64,000 bases of DNA from Guyanagaster necrorhizus (GCF_019112545.1 NW_025064901.1:688675-752674); one strand, 5' to 3'; numbered from the stretch's first letter, positions 36,878-49,669 are shown. Notes: generated by a model from the sequence alone, not told the origin. A program made the numbers and translations.

Positions 36878-37395
36878 GTATATTTAAATATGCATGTAAA
36901 TAAATACCTATAGAGCTAGCATAAGTCTGACCAGCAGTATCCTGAGACACACTATTAAGTTTTTTGGCTGATTGAGTGGAATCACTCACTCATTGGCTTT
37001 GTCTTTTACCTTTTCAATCTTCATATTCTTTCCATTCTTCTTTAGTCTCTTGGCCTCCTTCTGTAGTTTGGCAATTTGAGCTCATATGTTTTCTCAGGTG
37101 TGCTTCTTCTTTAGACAGTTCTAGAATAGATACTCCTTCTCTCCACAATTAAAGCATTTTCTCTCTTTCTTTATCTGATCAATATCCATTAGCTTTCTGG
37201 TCACCATATAGGTTATTCCAGTGTCTGTCTTCTATATAGCATATGAAGGAGTCAAAGTATTGGTCTTTAGAGAAGTGGTCAATCTGCTGAGTTTGTCAGA
37301 ATTTGATCAGTTGGATTTGTGGTCATTCTGTTGATAAGTATTTGTCACCTTCTGTTATTATCACTCTTTGTTTATAATGGTCACCTGTTCCTTTC
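36878..37395 (-). pseudogene. D gag C-terminal fragment with damaged zinc knuckle
   Basis: Part of D between insertions E and C. On the minus strand it reads a Lys-rich linker, then KCFNCGEKEYLF-stop-NC near 37120-37170 (His changed to Tyr, one stop), then the coiled Glu/Lys end and the gag-pol junction. Joins 54052 on one side and 28389 on the other. Confidence 0.78.
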
Positions 37396-37862
37396 ATGTT
37401 ACAATTTTCTTCTTTTTCTCTTCCTTTTCCTTTTTTTAACCTCTATTTCAACCTAGTCAGAGTGTTTAGTCCAGTGCTTAGCACCATGGGGAATAAGCTT
37501 AGTCATCACAAACAGCTAGACCACTATTCTTCAGAAACTCATGGTAATGCATGATAGACACAATCACCCTTTTATATATGGTAATGACGCCCAAGGACAG
37601 ACAGCACAAATAACAAGAAACCCACAATAAGACCAAGTATTATTAGATCCTTATATACAGTATTTAAAGGAGCTTGCTCTCGCTGGTATATCCCAGCTTT
37701 GAGCTAAAGTTTATAATCACACCATTCTACTCTCAAGCCAGCACTGTAGCCTTATGACACACCAACCCAAAGACACAATCAGTGAATTCAGGTGATCTCT
37801 CGAAGTGTGAAGGGACATCTGTCTATCACATGTTTAGGTTCACATGATGCTTGGGTCTAACA
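37396..37862 (+). repeat. C 5' LTR (467 bp)
   Basis: TGTTACAATT...GTCTAACA. TATA tatttaaag lies 34 nt before agctttgagctaa (37695-37707). Confidence 0.93.
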
Positions 37863-37863
37863 A

Positions 37864-37876
37864 TTAGCTCAAAGCT
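37864..37876 (+). other. C primer-binding site, perfect complement to its LTR
   Basis: ttagctcaaagct is the exact reverse complement of 37695-37707. Both differ from the A version (tcga core) in a way that keeps pairing. Confidence 0.78.
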
Positions 37877-37918
37877 TTCACCTTACCTTTCTCAAGCCCA
37901 ACTGTGCTGAGAAACTGA

Positions 37919-39470
37919 ATGCTCTCAGCAACAACCACCAACTTGAATCATGACTTCTTTGAGCTCATAGCTTTCATTATTAGAACACTGCTCAGCCTTC
38001 TCACCATCATTACCCTCTGCTGCAGATGACAATCAGTAACAGCTTAGATAGTCAGACACTATCAGGTGTTCCAGCAGATACAGCACATACTATGAAATGT
38101 AACCCCAGACCTCTCTTTTTATGACATCCCTGCCTCTGTCAGAATGTCCTTCTAGTCACAAGGGCGACCCTTATCAGAAACCAGGGATAACAACTCACAT
38201 TTGGAGAGCCTTCACAAGAAAGAAGGACCCTGATATCCCCCTCGATGACACAGCAGAAACCACCACCCTGCTCTCACAGGATTCTAGAACCTGTGGACAA
38301 CAAATGTCGCTTAAGAGCCTAAGGAGGTCCCTGACAATGTCGCTCCAACAGTTCCAGCCTCTGAGCATCTCTCCTTCTCAGTCCCCTCAGAGATTGGAAA
38401 CTGTGCTTGGGACTCTCTTGATGCCGCTTGGATGGCTCCAAGATCCTGCAAAAACCCTGACTCTCCCCACAACTCTCTTTACACCCTCACCAAGCCAAAC
38501 TCTGGCTCCAGCCAGTCCATCAGCAGGTTGGGAGTCGATGATCCACATGGGAGAATAATACACCCCGACTACGCTAACGTTGAGATTGTCATCTCTGCAG
38601 CTGGGAACCTCTATCGACATCTCCATGTTGGGAGTGAGCCAGAAGCCAGGACCGCCAGTGCAAGGGGAAGGATTGCCTGAGACAGGATCATACAGTGGGT
38701 ATTCCCAGACTGGAACCTCATAGTCCCCTTTAACTACAACGATGCAGTACAGCAGCAGTAGCAGAATCAGGCCAGACAGGCTGAGATCAGACGAGCCCAA
38801 GAAGAGCTCACTGAGTACATATGAAATGAAGCCCAGGAGCAGTATGAAGCCGCAGTATATGACCAGCAGGGAAGAGAGCATAAAAGGAGAGAGAAAGGAG
38901 AAAGAATGAGATCAGCCTCTCCAGGCTGGTACAGACTCCACACCGACTCAAGATCCCCATTCAGAGAGCCCAATTTGGACACCAACTCATGGACAGGGCC
39001 CACCAGCATCATCACCCCAAGTGAGGCCATCAGATGAGGACAAGCCGGTGGTAATTGACCCCCTACTCCCCAGTACTCCACCTGGACAGACATTATTTCC
39101 TCAGATGCTGACTCAATTCTCAGAGCTTATGGGCTCCAAGTACTAGACAATGCCCACATCTCCAACCAGGCCCTCCAGCAATTCCTGGGAAGTAGAGTCA
39201 CCCACCAGTTTCTCAATCCTGAGTTCCAACATTACTTCAGCCTCTATAGCCAAGAACTGGAGGAGACAAGAGCATGCAGAGGAACATGATATAGCTGGCT
39301 CAATAACCCTTCCATCCATCACACAAGCCCAGGAGCCGGCCCTAGTAATGCTGGGCCCAGCAACCAGGTTGACACAGGGGTCTCCAATGATCCTGCAACC
39401 AACAGTGCCATCTATCTATGACCCGTCCATCAGTTCTCTCCTTTAGGAAGGGGACAGCAGAGATAAGGGC
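37919..39470 (+). pseudogene. C ORF1 (hydrophobic N-terminus), with stops
   Basis: ATG at 37919. N-terminus NLNHDFFELIAFIIRTLLSL..., a predicted membrane segment at about residues 12-32. Then a long soluble region (SRLGVDDPHGR near 38530, a Gln/Glu/Arg-rich helical part near 38760-38880, DTNSWTGPTSIITPSEAIR near 39000, FLNPEFQHYFSLYSQELEE near 39215). Matches A at 58496-60001 almost residue for residue. From about 38121 it overlaps the gag frame (+1). Function unknown; could be a membrane-anchored Gag leader or a separate protein. Confidence 0.7.
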
Positions 39471-41204
39471 GACGAGGAGGATGACAAAGACAGTGAAGAG
39501 CCATATATGAATCAAGAGCGTTTCAAGAGAGCTGGCAAAGACACAGACGAGGAAGCCCTGAGGGAAGAGATGGAATGAGCAAGGAACAAGGAATACCAGG
39601 AGTTGTACGAGCAGAAAAGGATTTTCTTATGGCAGGATGCATGCTGGCAAGTGACATCCTTAGGACTTGAATATTGGTATGCAGAAGATACTGAAAAGCA
39701 AAAGATTTTACAATATGCCACAATGGAATATGCATGGAAAGAATATGGCTGGTGGCACCCAGAAGACCCACTCATGCCAATACCCCTATACCAACCTAGT
39801 AAAAAGCCAAGCATGCCAAAACCAATGTCACAAACCCCATCTGTCTCACCAAAATGGGCCATATACATAGCACCATCAATTCAAAGCCAGGCTGAAACCA
39901 ACCCTTTAACCCGAAGTACGGCCTCCTGGCTTAGCCACACCTGAGATCGGCCAAACCAAAAGATACAATGGCAAGAAGAGTTCCAGAATCCCTGGACCAG
40001 CAAGGGAAGCCAACTCCTGGGAGCACAGCTGCCACCAGATCAGGCAGGAGGAAGCGGAACAGGCAAGGAACCAGTACAGGATGATTCCAAAGCAGTACGA
40101 CTCAGGTTCATGATACGAGATGGAGTCATTGTACGAAAAGATGTGCTTCCTCAAAGAAGCCCTGTGGCCGATGATAATTCCCTACACTCCTTTCTCTCAG
40201 CCCTACAAAAATAGCACCGACTCCCCTTCAAAGAATGACCCAATCCGATGAGGGCACTACCTCATGATGCCGCCGTCCTTCAATGCTGCTCTGACCTCCT
40301 GTGAAAGCCATGACCTTTCAAAGGGGCATCCAATGACATTGACCGATTCCTTGTCGACTGCGAACAATACTTCAAAGTATATATCAGATACCTAGGAACC
40401 AACATAAACAAGGTAGCATTCGCTGCCTCTTATCTCGAAGAGAAGGCAAAAATGTAGTGGATCCCGATTTCCTCAAACTTCCGATCCACCACATGAGGTC
40501 ACTACTGATACCCCTCATGGCCGGTATTCAAACAAATGCTAAACAACAAGTTTGTTAATCCAGTGGTACAAGAGGTACACAAGCAGAAGATCAAGGAGTA
40601 TAAAATAGGAGACAAGGCTGCTACAGATTACTTTGATGAGTTGAAAAGGCTTGCCAAGTTAGCAGGAATACGAGAGGATATAGCCAATAACAGCTGCATG
40701 GTCGAAGCCCTCAAAAGAGGAGTTCCCCCTTTATATCTCATGATGATCTCTGCAATAGGCATCAGGGAGCTAATACCCATCAGGTATGACACATGGAAGG
40801 AGCAGATCATCGAGATGTATAAGGAATGGCAAAGGCAGAAAGTGGAGTCCTTGACACTTCAAGACTACATCAAAAAATCGACACCACCAACTCTGAGCAA
40901 AAACTCAGGGACAACTGCCAGGAAACCATCAGGAACCTCGACTGCCTCGACTGCCTACAGCATACAGAAGATAGGAACCGAAACAACATATACAGGCTCT
41001 GGCAAACCCATGGACATAGATTGTATGAAAAAGGAAGGAAAATATTTCAACTGCAGACAGAAAAGGCACATGGCCAAGGATTGCCCAAAGAAGAAGAGAA
41101 CGCATGAAGACATATGAGCACAAATCACCAAATTACAAAAGGAAGAAGAAGAACTCATGCCAGAGACAAAAGTGGAGGAAGTAAAAGATGGGGCCAGCCA
41201 GTGA
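38121..41204 (+). pseudogene. C gag
   Basis: Gag frame pieces: 38121-38558, 39150-39446, 39603-39944, 40536-41117, all in one frame. Order: Ser/Thr/Pro-rich overlap with ORF1, acidic segment, helical block (YGWWHPEDPLMPIPLYQP), a TAG at the conserved Trp (near 40213-40215), capsid (40536 onward, VHKQKIKEYKIGDKAATDY), and zinc knuckle YFNCRQKRHMAKDC near 41040-41085 in which the first Cys is lost. Stop TGA at 41202, overlapped by pol in the -1 frame. Probably not functional. Confidence 0.82.
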
Positions 41205-41743
41205 GCAATTCCACCAGACTGGCCAACAAACTTCTTGGTGTGCAACCTTTAGCCGCTAGTCAGACTAATAAAACCTCTGTAGTTATTCCTGTACCTACCT
41301 GTAAAATGCATTCGAATATACCCAAAGTTATCTCACACACCAAAGAATTGCAAAATAACACTCAAACGCCCACAGGCCAAACAAGGGCAGAGAGCCTCAT
41401 CATCTGGCTCAAACCTTTTGAAATGGAATACACATGGTGGGCAATCGTAGATGCTGGAGACAAAGCATCAGCAAAAGCCACACTAAAAAATTGGATCCAC
41501 AAGACACAGAGCAAAGAAGTAGTGGATGATTTAGTAGAAGGAATACAGAAGGCAGAACAATGCCAAGCCTTGGAATGGTTTGATGAGTTACATGGACCTT
41601 GAAAATTCATTCAACAGTCTAAAATGCCCAGATGAGATCTACTCATTAAAGCCTGGATTGAGACCCTTACATTCTGTACCACCCACTCCATTATGGCCCT
41701 AATTGACAGTGGATGTACCGAGAGCTCGATAAATCAAGCTTTC

Positions 41744-42270
41744 TGTTAAGCCCAAACTCCATATGACTATTAACACGTGATAAACAGTTTGGTACCTCGT
41801 ACTTCGGGTATGTCCAACTGAGTTCACTGCTGTGTTAACAGAGGTGTGTAATCAAGGCATTGCAAGTTGCTTGAGATAGGATGGTAGAGAATAAACTTTA
41901 GCTTGAAGCTGGGGTATTACAGCGAGAGCTACACTACTTATATACTGTTCTGTTATTGGGCTATAAATAAATGTTCACAAAAGATATTGTCTGTCGTAGA
42001 GCTGTTACCTCTGCTGTTGCCAGGCTCTCCACAAAAGCTGTTGTCTTGCTGTTGTGCTGTGGTCATTGCACTGCAAGTTGGAGACAGAAAGGGTATTGTC
42101 TCTCCCTTCACAGCTCACAGCAATATGATAGGAGAGTGACCAACTGGGTTGCTGAGCTAAACCTTCCTATGGTCATAAGCGCTGGCCTAAGTGCCCTGAC
42201 TAAGCAAGATAGGGGTCATTTCCAAGGGAAAGGAAAAGAAAATAGGGAGAAAATAGGAAAAATCGTAACA
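41744..42270 (-). repeat. B 3' LTR (527 bp)
   Basis: TGTTAAGCCC...TCGTAACA. Keeps more CpG near the primer-complement region than its partner. CTGACTAAG at 42196-42204. Confidence 0.94.
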
Positions 42271-42283
42271 TTACCCCCTCCTT
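42271..42283 (-). other. B polypurine tract
   Basis: ttaccccctcctt on the plus strand, i.e. aaggagggggtaa on the element strand, abutting the 3' LTR; start of plus-strand synthesis. Confidence 0.78.
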
Positions 42284-42590
42284 AAGACCATCGTCCCAAT
42301 GGTCCAGTTAGGGTAAATCCCCCTGTCTGGCAGGAGGTGGCCAATCTGCTGGATCTGTCTGTCGTTGGCCAGGCCGGTTTCGGATGGGATTGTGTTGTTT
42401 GAGTTGAGCTGCTATCTTCATCGTCCTCTTTTACCAGGTTTTTGGTATCACCCGGTCGGCTGAAGTCATAGACAGGGTCTTCTTCATCATCCTTGCAACT
42501 TATCTTTTGCATCTCTTCTGCCCTTGTCGGTGTATTTGTTTTCGCAGATATTGTGTTGAACATGAACTCCTTCATGCACACCTCATTGAT

Positions 42591-45500
42591 TCAGTGTTCA
42601 TAGTCTCGAATTGTATCATCGGCATTCATGTATTTCTCATTGACCCATTGGTTTGATTCTGGTCTATATCCTTTCTAGCTGATTAGGTAGTCAACAGTTG
42701 TTTTCATGCCTCCACCTCATGCTTTAACCTTTCAGGTTTTGTAATTTAACACTTCATCGATTTCGTAATGTTCTTTGTCATCAATGAGTTCTGCCAGTGG
42801 TGGAGGCAGTTCTTCTTGATTTGGAAAGGTGGGCATGACGTATGGTGTCAACAATGTTTCATTGAAAACATTATGGATCTTCCAGATTGTGGGCAGTTGC
42901 AACCTGTATGCAGATTTGCTGATCTTGGCAAGCACTTTGAATGGACCTGTGCATTTGTCTGCTAGTTTTTGTTTTGGCCATGGGAGATGGAGGTTTGTTG
43001 TATCCAGCCAAACCTTGTCATTGGCTGAATATTGATGTGCTGCTTGCTGATATTTGTCGTATTGCTTTTTCATTGTGACAGCAGCCTTTTTGAGTGCTGT
43101 TTTGGCTTCCTCATAGATTTTTGCCATTGTTGCTGCAAAATCTGTTGAGGCTGGTGTCATTGTATGAATTCGTCCAGTTTGTGCAACTGGTGGGTTTCAT
43201 CTATAGTTCACAAAGAATGGAGTTTTACCCATTGCAGAGTGAACTCTGTTGTTGTGTTGGAATGCAGCTAATGCCAGCCATTCCGTCCAGTCATCCTGCC
43301 GATAGGTGATGAAAAGTCATAAGTACTTTTCAATTTCTTGGTTGACCCATTCTATTTGGCTGTCTGTTTGCAGGTGATATGCCATTGAGGCATTTCTCTT
43401 GATGTTGAGGAGTCGGTACAGGTCATCTAAGAATTTGGAGACGAACTGTGGTCCCCTGTCTGAAATTACTACCTGAGGCATGCCATACTTTGCATAAACC
43501 TCATCGCATAGTATTTTTGCCCATCCTTCAGATGTTAATTCTGTTGAGCAGGCAATCAGAATGATCGCCTTCGAGAAGCGATCAACTATGACAATGATTG
43601 CATCATAGCCATCACTTTCAGGAAGTCCAGTTATCATATCCACTGAGATGTGGGTCTATGGGGAGGAAGGGACTTCATTCAGGTGTAGTGGAGCTGCCCT
43701 GGGTTGTGTTAAAGTTTTGCCTCATTGACAAGCCTCACAAGCTTTGACATATTGGGTGATATCATAGTCCATTTTGGGCCACCAATACTCTTGTAAAACC
43801 AGTTCCTTGGTCTTTATGATGCCAGGATGTCTGGCAGTTGCATGATCATGACATGTGGCAATGATATCACTATGAAGTTTTTGATCCCTGGGGATATAGA
43901 TCTGTCCATCATAATGGATCAATCCCTCTTCCTTTTTCAGCCCTCACTCATGGTTAAGTGAAGGAGTGATTCTTTGATCCCATTTATGTAGATCCCGAGT
44001 GGCGCTCTTGATCTATTTGTGCATCTCCTCTTCCATGAGCATGATCATTGCTTGGAAGTGTTCTGGTTGTAGTAAAATGACCTTCTTGTTGTCATCTCCT
44101 CCTTGGTTCTGATCCACCCTGTGGCTGAGGAAATCAGCCTTCTTGTTTGCTACACCAGCTTTGTGGTGTAGCATGTATTCATACTCAGATAATTCCATGA
44201 CCCATCGGGCTTGTTGGCGGTTAAGCTTTTGAGATTGTCGGAAGTATCGGAGATTCTGGTGATCCATCTAAATTTCGAAGGTTTGAACCACGCCAATGAG
44301 ATAATACCGCCATTCGGCAAGGGCAAGCATTATGGCAAGGAGTTCCTTATTATAGATCTCATAGTTGCACTCAGTTACTGTGAGCACCTTTGACATGAAG
44401 GTGACTGGTTGCCATTTGCCATCCTGTTCCTGTGAGAGTACAGCTCTGATTGCGCCTTCACTGGAGTCAGCCTCCACTTGGAACTTCCCATCCTGGTTTG
44501 GTATCGCCAGGATGACATCTTTGGCCAATTTGCGTTTAAGGTTATTGAATGCATCCTGTTGGGAAATTCCCCAATTCCATGGGGAATTTCCAGTCAATTG
44601 CATCATTGGTCGAACTATCTTGCTGTAATCCTGAATGAACTGCCAGTAGAAGTTTGTGAATCCCAAGAAGGATTGTAGTTCCTTCTTCTTTGTTGGTTCT
44701 GGCCATTTGGTTACTCTCGCCACTTTGACAGGATCCATCCGAATGCTTCCTTCACTGATAATGACTCTGAGGTACTCTGTCTCTAGTACTTCGAACTCAC
44801 ATTTCTCAGCCTTGAGGAAGAGTCGATGCTTCCTCATTCATGATAGTACTTGTCATACTATTATTCGATGCTCCTCCTTAGTCTTGGTCATGATGAGGAT
44901 ATTGTCCAAGTAGATGGTTATCTTTCCAGTGGTGATGAGATCTTTAAAGATATCATTCATCATCCACTGGAATGTGGCCGGTGAATTAGTGAGCCCAAAG
45001 AACATAACCATCGGTTCGAACAAACTACAGTTAGTTTGAAAAGTGGCCTTCCACTCATCGCCTTCTTTGATGTGTACATTGTTATATCCCCACCGAACAT
45101 CGAGTTTGGTGTAGTACTTGGTGCCTCAGAGTTTGTCCATTAGTTCTGCAATTAAAGGAAGTGGATACCGATTTTTAATTGTCATCTCATTGAGCTTTCA
45201 ATAGTCTTAGACTGGTCGGAGTTTTCCGTCCTTCTTTTTGATGAAAAAGAAGGGTGATGCCATCGGTGATTTTGATGGCCAGATTCTTCCACTGGATAAG
45301 TTCTCTTCTAAGAACTTGTCCAGTTCTTGCTGTTCGTTATTGCTAAGTGGGTAACACTTGCAATCCAGATTGGCATTGGCATTAGGAGTTAATTTGATAG
45401 CATGGTCCCATGGTTTTGGATCGGGTAGTTCATCGAAACTTTCTTTTTTGAATAAATCCCAGTAATCACATGCCCATGTGGATACCATTTCTTCGAATGT

Positions 45501-46583
45501 CTTCTCCTCCTTTTCGGCATTGACTTTTGCCACTAGATCGTTAGCATGGTGCATTGCTTGGATGCTAATGGCCCTTTGTAGGTCGATGGCAAGTATTGTT
45601 TCACCATCTTCCATTTCTTCATCCCATTGGTCCTTGGTGTCTTCATCTGGTAATTGAAATGGGATTTTCTGGCAGCGACATCGAGCGAAGATGATGCATC
45701 CGGTTTTCCAATTGATTAGCAGGTTGTGTCTGATTAGCCAATCATGACCCAGGAACACTTCCCTGGTTCCTAGGTCCATCACTGCTAGGTTGATTCTTTC
45801 TGAATGATCACTAATAGTGAGCCTAAGCTCTATATATTCCATGATTGATCCGGCTTGATTCTTTGTTTCATCTGCATTGTAGACAGGAATTGGGGCTGCT
45901 GTTGCCTGAGTTGGTAATTTGTGCTTGGTGACAAAGGCTCGATTGATGGAGCTCCCCATACAGCCACTGTTGATCAGGGCAGAGACTGAATAAGTAGATT
46001 GGGATGTCAACATCTCGATTTGTGCCTTAGTTATCAAGTCCTGTCCCAAAGACTTGGACTGTCGGACGAATCTTCGTGGTCCTCAGAGTTTGTCCAACCA
46101 TTCTAGAGCTTGGCACCATTCTGCTTTTTGCATTCTGGTGATCATGTCATCGATTACTTCCTGGACATGCGTTTTGTGTACCCAATTCCTAAGTATGGCT
46201 TTTGCTGCTGCTTCATTCTTGGCATCTCTGATGCCATGCCAAGTCCATTTGGTATTGAATGGCTTGAGCCAGGTTGTGGGGCCCACTGCCCCTGTTCAGC
46301 CCAAAGGCAGTTGAGTCTGTTCTATATTTTTAGCTTGATGAACTTCTAAACATGACATACCTTTGTTAGGGCTCTCTGCCCTTCTTCGGCCCTTTGTCAG
46401 CATTTGAGTCATAAGATTCGATTCCTTAGGTGATTCTGATTGAGGAATAATGTGGTTGGGTATATTCGAATGCACACATAATTTAGACATAGATGGTAAT
46501 ACTATAGAAGATAAATTGTCAGTCTGTCCAGCAGAATGTGACCTATTATTCAGTTCCTGGGCCAAACCAGTGGAATTGCTCAC
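42591..46583 (-). pseudogene. B pol: protease, RT, RNase H, integrase, chromodomain
   Basis: One frame over about 1330 codons. Starts SNSTGLAQELN at 46583, in the -1 frame overlapping the gag stop. Domains: WLKPF linker (46083-46286), protease ALINSGCMGSS (about 45960-45990; catalytic Asp changed to Asn), RT fingers and palm (45207-44840, YLDNILIM near 44905, YLDD altered), thumb and RNase H (44013-44837, EADSSEGAI, YNKELLAIMLALAE), integrase zinc region (43722-43922, with CEACQ), core (43317-43643: MDMITGLPE, ISDRGPQF, QIEWVNQE), C-terminal domain (42732-43160) and chromodomain (about 42600-42700, SNQWVNEKYMNADD). Breaks are point stops such as TAG/TGA. Altered protease and RT residues argue it is inactive. 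Confidence 0.88.
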
Positions 46584-48781
46584 TGTTCGGCCTCATCTTT
46601 TACCTCCTCAGGTTGGTCATCGTTCCCAAGGTCCTGCACTTCCTTTGTCAATTCCGCGATCTGTGCTCTGATGTCTTTGCACATGCATTTATTCTTCTTC
46701 TCTGGGCAGTTCCATGCCATGTGGCCTGGTTGGCTACAATTGAAGCACTTCCTCTCCTTCTTGAGATGATCCACATCGATCTGCTTACCCATTCTGGTAC
46801 TTGGGCTCTTACCAGTTTGCTTCCTGTCATTGTGGGAAGTTGAGGTTGAGCCACTGGGCCTGGTGGATGTGGTCGGCTGGGAGGTGGAGGGCTTTGAGCC
46901 CTGTCCCTGGTATCTGTGTTGTTCCCACAGGTTTACTGCTTCCACCTTCTGTCGCTGTTGCTCTTGCCACATTAGGATGATCCAGGACTTCCAATTGTCG
47001 TAGCCAACTGGCACGCTATGGCCAAGATCTGAAATGGTTTTAAGGTAATGAGGCAGCACTCCCCGCTTCATATACTCGACTATCCGTCCCGAGTCTGCTA
47101 TGTCTTCTCGGACTCTGGCAAGTTTCCCGAGTCATTCTAATTTATCAAAGTAGTCTGGCGCCGCCTTGTCGCCCATCTTGTACTCTTTCATCTTCAATTT
47201 GTGGACTTCTCGTACTGCAGGATCTGTGAACTTGTCACGGATCATCTGTTTTAGTACTGCCCAGGATGGGTACCGGTGGTGTTGTCAGGTAGTCGACCAG
47301 AAGTTGGGGGCCAATAGTACCCACCATACTTTGGCCTTGTCTTCAAAGTAGGTGGTAGCGTAGTTTACCTTGTACATGTCGTGAAGGAAGTATAAGGCAA
47401 AGACCTGGAAGTATTAGTTGCAGTCCATGAGAAAGCGGTCAATATCGTCTGAGGCCCCTTTAAAAGGAAGGGGCTCCCTTCTGAGTGTCAGCCTGATGTT
47501 CAGTATATGTGCCTTCAGATCGAGAGGCGACATCAGATTTGGGGGTTTCCCCTCAGGGGGACCTGCCCAATCTGTCAGAGGTCCTGGAAAGGAATGTAAG
47601 GATCCATCATCAGTAATGGAACTCCTTGGTATCAGTGGCCCTTCCTTTCGGATGATCTGTCTGTCCTTGATGGTCCACCCCTGTGCCATTGCGTCAGGGT
47701 CATCCTTCTTCTCATCGGTCAAAACTGATCCGGTTGCTTCATCAGGCAGTGGCTGTCCTCCTAATAATCGGCTCCCTATGCTGGTCCAGAGATTGGGGTG
47801 ATAAACTCTCAGCTGCATATAGGACTGGGTTAGCTGAGATGCTGTGCTGCAGATGGCTGATGTGGCGAGCGAGTACCTCAATGTCGCTGTTCGAATTGAG
47901 GATGCTGTGTTTGCTGATTTGGATGGCATTATGCTCGGCATCCATGGCATTGGTGCCTCCTGCTTGCCGAACCTTGGCTGATATAGTGGCATCACCATCA
48001 TCTGATAATGTAAGAAGCGTTGATTAAAATTAAAAATGGCCTGCTCCATCGCAGCATACTGTAAAATCTCTTCCTGCTCAATGGGATCGGCCACAGTATA
48101 CCTTTGCCCTAGAGACAATCTCAGCCAAAGATCATCCCTCCATAATTTGGCTACCTGTTCTTAGTATAACCGAATAAACTCCTCTTCTCGCACCTCCTGT
48201 TCCTGTTGTTTCTTCTCCTGTTTCTGGCATGTGGCAATGCTGACAATACTCCCCCACTCAAGGATGGGGTCTACCACTTGGCCCTCTTGGTCCTCCTCCT
48301 CAGCCTCGTCATCCCCTTCAGCCCCCTTGTCAGTGGTCTCCATGAGGAGGAAACTGTCTTGCTGGCTGAAGGTTTCCGGGGCTGGGAGGTCGGGGCTGAG
48401 CACTCGACTCAGCATCATCAGGTCTGGGTCGAGGAGTAGGCTCCCGGTCGGGCTGCTCCTCTTCCCCTTCTGCTGGCAGCACCACTGCTCTGCGATACTG
48501 GCGGAAGTTTCTGTAGAACTGGGGGCGAAGGAAGAGGGTGGTGATTGGCCTGTTGAGGACCCTTTTGAGGTCTCCGGTGGGGTCAATATGTTTGTCATCT
48601 CCCCCGATTGATCTGAGGTCTGATGGTATTCTATCTCCCCAGATGGGGATATCGTCAGTTTCAGTGATGGTGTCTGTCCCATATGATAGCAGGCAGTCGT
48701 CATCGAGGAGTGTCGGCTCCCTATGATAATAGTCGTTGGCATGGATGACTCTGGCTGATCCTGTCCAAGGGTCAGGCTCAC
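46580..48781 (-). pseudogene. B gag
   Basis: Frame pieces 48161-48781, 47414-48118 and 46580-47071 are all in one frame. N-part is Pro/Ser/Thr-rich and overlaps ORF1, with TSASIAEQW also seen in A. Then an acidic segment (GAEGDDEAEEEDQE), helical block, LTDWAGPPEGK with the Trp kept, SDDIDRFLMDCN, capsid, and an intact zinc knuckle CFNCSQPGHMAWNC (46706-46747). Few stops. Gag forms the particle shell and binds RNA. Confidence 0.85.
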
Positions 48782-49613
48782 TGACAGGAGTGGCCGGTTC
48801 CTGGAATGGAGAGTCAGGAGTGCTGACTGTGGTATCGAGGTAGTTGGTAAGGGAGTGGGGGGTCAGCCATATTGGGTTTGATACCACTGGACTACACCTT
48901 GGTAGGTGTGAGGCTCCTCCTCGGCCTTGCTCCAGTCTACTAGCTGCTTTTGATGCTGCTTGCCAGTACTGGACCTCGTTCCTGTTGGTGTCATCAAAGA
49001 AAGGGTTGGGACTACTGACCCTTGTTCCTCTTCTGCTACTTCTTGTTGATGAGGAGTGTCAGGACTGGTGCCTATCAGCACTTCTGGTGACTGGAGCCAT
49101 CCGAATGGCATCCAGAGAGTCTCGAGCCCAGTGCCCAATTCCAGACTGGGTGACAGTAGTTCTTGATGCAGTGACACTGTGCTCAGGGGAGGGGATGGGG
49201 GTGTCAGGTCAGGTTCATCAAAATCCTGTAGCCCAAGAGTTTCCAGGGTCTCAGACAATTGCCGATGGGGGTCTTGGGGGATACTCATGTTGCCACTGCT
49301 GCTCCTCTTTTTCCCTAGAATGTTCTTCAGTTGAGCGCCCAGGCTCATCTTCTGTTTCTTCAGGGTGTCAGACGGAGTTTCAGACAGAGGGAGAGATGTC
49401 ATGGAGGGGGAGGTCTGACATGACATTTCAGAGGATTGTACGAATGCGCTGGAACTCTTGGTAGTGTCAAATGGCCCAGGCAGTGATAGATTGATGTCCA
49501 TGGCACAGCTGTATGATCACCAATAAACCGATCAGTGTTCCAATGATTGAAGCCAAGAGTTTGAAGAACTCGTGAGTAAAGTTTGGGTCGGACAGATTTA
49601 AGGCAGGGGGCAT
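48330..49613 (-). pseudogene. B ORF1 (hydrophobic N-terminus, overlaps gag)
   Basis: ATG at 49613 gives FTHEFFKLLASIIGTLIGLL..., again a membrane-type segment, followed by HYQEFQRIRTIL. The C-terminal part is fully open at 48330-48887 (185 codons, SEPDPWTGSARVI, FLRPQFYRNFRQY, ending PARQFPPHGDH), matching A (DDPWTGPTSIV, FLNPDFQRHFSLY, ending PARPFPP). It lies +1 to gag and overlaps it by 452 nt (48330-48781) with both frames open. Upstream stops are single codons. Function unknown. Confidence 0.72.
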
Positions 49614-49655
49614 TCAGTTTCTCAGCACAGTTGGGCCTGAGAAAGGGAAGCAAGA

Positions 49656-49668
49656 AGCTTTGAGCTAA
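49656..49668 (-). other. B primer-binding site, now with two mismatches
   Basis: agctttgagctaa against ttagcttgaagct (49824-49836) in the LTR: both derive from a tcga core by different C-to-T events, leaving two mismatches. The LTR site starts 34 nt after the TATA start of tatataagt (minus strand). Confidence 0.65.
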
Positions 49669-49669
49669 T

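Noticed and set aside
41903..42285. Frames of 78 and 104 codons in the B LTR, repeated at 49829-50316
   Set aside because: They repeat because the LTRs are duplicates; on the strand opposite to element transcription and without recognisable domains.
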